From contig NZ_BSOW01000008.1 in the NCBI RefSeq assembly GCF_030160715.1, positions 62,001-126,000 of the forward strand: a stretch of DNA of 64,000 nt. Direction: 5' to 3'. Position numbers and translations under genes: made by a program. Within the stretch, counting starts at the first letter, position 1. Every line of letters starts with the position of its first letter. This document shows, one piece after another, positions 61,806 through 64,000 of the stretch. The notes below the pieces were generated by a model that worked only from the letters and a program-made list of their open reading frames with translations, was not told the DNA's origin and ran no database searches. This DNA comes from Bradyrhizobium iriomotense. Lineage in GTDB: Bacteria > Pseudomonadota > Alphaproteobacteria > Rhizobiales > Xanthobacteraceae.

Positions 61806-63299
61806 ATGTCGGTCAACAAGCAACGCGTCATCCCGCTGATCGTGGCCACCGCTCTCTTCATGGAGAACATGGACTCGACGGTGATCGCGACCTCCCTGCC
61901 CGCGATCGCCGCCGACATCGGCACGAGCCCGCTGACGCTCAAGCTCGCGATCACGTCCTATCTGCTCTCGCTTGCGGTGTTCATCCCCGCGAGCGGCTGG
62001 ACCGCCGACCGGTTCGGCGCGCGGCTGGTGTTCGCGATCGCGGTCGGCGTGTTCATGGTCGGCTCGGTCGGCTGTGCGCTCTCCACCTCCGTCACCGACT
62101 TCGTGTTCGCGCGCATCCTGCAAGGCATGGGCGGAGCGATGATGACGCCGGTGGGGCGCCTCGTTCTGCTGCGCTCGATCGACAAGAGCGCGCTGGTCAA
62201 CGCCATGGCCTGGGTCACCGTGCCGGCGCTGATAGGCCCCGTGGTCGGCCCGCCGCTCGGCGGCTTCATCACGACCTATGCATCCTGGCACTGGATCTTC
62301 CTGATCAACCTGCCGATCGGTTTGCTCGGCATCTTCATGGCACTGCGCTACATCGATCCGATCAGGAGCGAGGCGCAGGAGCCGTTCGATCTCTACGGCA
62401 TGGTGCTCGCCGGCATCGGACTCGCCGGCATCGCCTTCGGCCTCTCGGTCGCCGGATTGAACCTCTTGCCCTGGAGCACGGTACTCGCGCTGGTCGTGGG
62501 TGGATCGATCGCGATGACGCTCTATGTGATCCATGCGCGCAAGACCGGATCGCCGGTGCTGGATTTTTCGCTGCTGAACCTCGCCACCTTGCGCGCCGCC
62601 GTCATCGGCGGCTTCATGTTCCGGCTCGGCATCGGCGCGCTGCCGTTCCTGCTGCCGCTGTTGATGCAGATCGGGTTCGGGCTGACGCCGTTCCATTCGG
62701 GCCTCGTCACCTTTGCCTCCTCGCTCGGCGCGATGGGCATGAAAACGCTCGCCGCACGCATCATCCGTGCCTTCGGCTTCCGCAACCTGATGACGGTGAA
62801 CGCGATCATCAGCGCGTTCTTCCTCGTGGTCTGCGCGCTGTTCACGGTGACGACGCCGCTGCTGATCATCATGGTGATCCTGGTGGTCGGCGGCTTCTTC
62901 CGTTCCCTGGAGTTCACCGCAATCAATACCGTCGCCTATGCCGAGGTCGAGACCGCGCAGATGAGCCGCGCCACCACGCTCGTCAGCGTCAACCAGCAGC
63001 TTGCGGTCTCCGCCGGCGTTGCGGTCGGCGCCTTCTCAGTGGAGTCGACGATGTGGTGGCGCCACGTCAGCGAGATCGACGCCACCGTGTTCGCGCCGGC
63101 CTTCATCGTGGTGGGGCTGACCTCGGCCGCCTCGGCCTGGTTCTTCTGGCAGATGCCCGCCGACGCCGGGCACGAGATCTCCGGCCGCAAGGCGGTGGAG
63201 ATCGCAAGCCGCAAGGGCGCGGCCAAGAGCGCAGCGAGTGCGGCCGTCAAGGCAGCGACGGAGGATACGCAGGACATGCGGGATCAAAGATTGGGGTGA
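61806..63299 (+). CDS. MFS transporter, DHA2 drug:H+ antiporter type
   Basis: 497 residues with 14 predicted helices. Signature motifs are MDSTVIATSLPAIAADIGTS in helix 1, GWTADRFGARLVF (motif A) and ILQGMGGAMMTPVGRLVL (motif C-like). The C-terminus is charged and Ala/Lys-rich (KGAAKSAASAAVKAATEDTQ). DHA2 members usually export drugs or metabolites. No MFP or outer-membrane partner is adjacent. Confidence 0.9.
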   Translation: MSVNKQRVIPLIVATALFMENMDSTVIATSLPAIAADIGTSPLTLKLAITSYLLSLAVFIPASGWTADRFGARLVFAIAVGVFMVGSVGCALSTSVTDFVFARILQGMGGAMMTPVGRLVLLRSIDKSALVNAMAWVTVPALIGPVVGPPLGGFITTYASWHWIFLINLPIGLLGIFMALRYIDPIRSEAQEPFDLYGMVLAGIGLAGIAFGLSVAGLNLLPWSTVLALVVGGSIAMTLYVIHARKTGSPVLDFSLLNLATLRAAVIGGFMFRLGIGALPFLLPLLMQIGFGLTPFHSGLVTFASSLGAMGMKTLAARIIRAFGFRNLMTVNAIISAFFLVVCALFTVTTPLLIIMVILVVGGFFRSLEFTAINTVAYAEVETAQMSRATTLVSVNQQLAVSAGVAVGAFSVESTMWWRHVSEIDATVFAPAFIVVGLTSAASAWFFWQMPADAGHEISGRKAVEIASRKGAAKSAASAAVKAATEDTQDMRDQRLG

Positions 63300-63330
63300 T
63301 TGGGGCAAACCCGACGCCCCGCATTCGGTG

Positions 63331-63454
63331 TCGTCCCGGCGAAGGCCGGACCCATACCGCGAGGTCCATCGATCGCGGTTGGCGGCTGTACCGAACTGCG
63401 ACCCTCCGCCAAACTATTCCCTGTGGTTATGGGTCCCGGCCTTCGCCGGGACGA
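63331..63454. repeat. Inverted repeat with arms TCGTCCCGGCGAAGGCCGGACCC
   Basis: The left arm (63331-63353) and right arm (63431-63454) are almost exact reverse complements about 80 bp apart. The unit fills the gap between the MFS and rlmE stop codons, another bidirectional gene-end position. Confidence 0.75.
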
Positions 63455-63505
63455 CCGCGGAGATTTTGTCGCGCAACCCTCACCTCGCAATGACGGAGTT
63501 TGTGG

Positions 63506-64000
63506 CTACGCCTTCGCGCCGCCTCGAAACCCCGTCGCCAGCACGTAGCGCTCCGACGAATCCTGCCGGCTCGCCGCCGGCTTGACGTGGCGCACCGTCG
63601 CGAAATCGCGCTTGAGCTGGGCGAGCAGATCGGCGTCGGCACCGCTCTGGAACGTCTTTGCCAGGAACGCCCCGCCGGGCTTCAGCACGTCGCAGGCAAA
63701 GGCCGCGGCGGTCTCGACCAGGCCGACGATGCGGAGCTGGTCGGTCTTGCGGTGGCCGGTAGTGTTGGCGGCCATGTCGGACATCACGATATCGGCGCCG
63801 CCGCCCAGCATCGCGGTCAGCTTGTCCGGCGCATCGTTGTCCATGAAGTCGAGCTGGGCGAAGTCGACGCCGGGAATCTCCGGCATCTCCAACAGATCGA
63901 TCGCGACGACCTTGCCCTTGCCGTCCACGGAGCCGACGCGCTTGGCCGCGATCTGGCTCCAGCCGCCGGGCGCGGCGCCGAGATCGACCACGGCCATGCC
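63506..64000 (-). CDS. rlmE: 23S rRNA (uridine-2'-O) methyltransferase, C-terminal part
   Basis: The last 164 codons of an RrmJ/FtsJ-type enzyme; the N-terminus lies beyond the window end. SAM motif VVDLGAAPGGWSQIA, then DIVMSDMAANTTGHRKTD with the catalytic Asp, PGGAFLAKTFQSG with the catalytic Lys, and KPAASRQDSSERYVLATGF with the last tetrad Glu. It methylates U2552 of 23S rRNA in relatives. Confidence 0.93.
   Translation of the reverse strand, partial: GMAVVDLGAAPGGWSQIAAKRVGSVDGKGKVVAIDLLEMPEIPGVDFAQLDFMDNDAPDKLTAMLGGGADIVMSDMAANTTGHRKTDQLRIVGLVETAAAFACDVLKPGGAFLAKTFQSGADADLLAQLKRDFATVRHVKPAASRQDSSERYVLATGFRGGAKA

Overview
The window looks like a G+C-rich alphaproteobacterium of the Bradyrhizobium/Nitrobacteraceae kind. 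Pointers are the protein style (several Tat-type 'RRxFI' signal peptides, pairs of ABC substrate-binding paralogues ending in RADEVIE), the dispersed palindromic repeats between genes, and small secreted proteins of a type I associate with Bradyrhizobium. This is from reading only; no search was run.

The window divides into two parts. From 1 to about 44,950 it is accessory DNA: short operons separated by repeats, gene remnants and degenerate mobile DNA. From 44,960 to 64,000 it is compact housekeeping chromosome (guaA, cspA, rsmB, a MAPEG protein, a phosphodiesterase, an amino-acid utilisation operon, guaB, an MFS exporter, rlmE). The border is sharp: a tyrosine recombinase (43412-44668) lies directly beside the 3' end of guaA, a known island integration site, so the left part is probably an island or stacked islands inserted there. 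The left end of the island was not found.

Left part in order: the start of an exported protein, an SGNH hydrolase and a ROK regulator (1-2.3 kb); an HD-domain protein (3-3.8 kb); a benzoate-to-muconate cluster catB-catC-catA-benA-benB-benC-benD (4.5-10.7 kb, minus strand) with a LysR regulator (11.9-12.8 kb) and three ATAC-N7-GTAT operators. Here benA carries an in-frame TAA two codons past its iron-binding histidine. Then a DUF899 protein, a 175-residue protein with a Gly/Cys-rich tail of 20 cysteines, small secreted proteins, two ABC substrate-binding paralogues with copied tail fragments, an alpha/beta hydrolase, an adenylate cyclase-TPR protein, and a complete sugar-type ABC importer (23.7-28.0 kb). 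A DUF2760-Hsp70-Hsp70 operon follows (28.4-33.8 kb), then an HNH-like pair, small conserved genes and remnants, and finally a mobilisation region: an intact DUF3363 relaxase, a broken IS110 transposase, broken lytic transglycosylase and TraF genes, AlpA and integrase.

Right part: the most coherent unit is 50.7-57.7 kb, a PLP-fold-III amino-acid deaminase, a four-gene polar amino-acid ABC importer, RidA, a DoeB-like deacylase and a LacI regulator. A perfect 18-bp palindrome with a central CG lies in front of the first gene and is the obvious LacI operator. It reads as an inducible pathway for importing and deaminating or deacylating an unidentified amino-acid derivative. Points marked as candidates below (Gly/Cys-rich peptide, Hsp70 trio, a Bfd-like ferredoxin under an apparent cat-type operator) are the best leads for unfamiliar biology.
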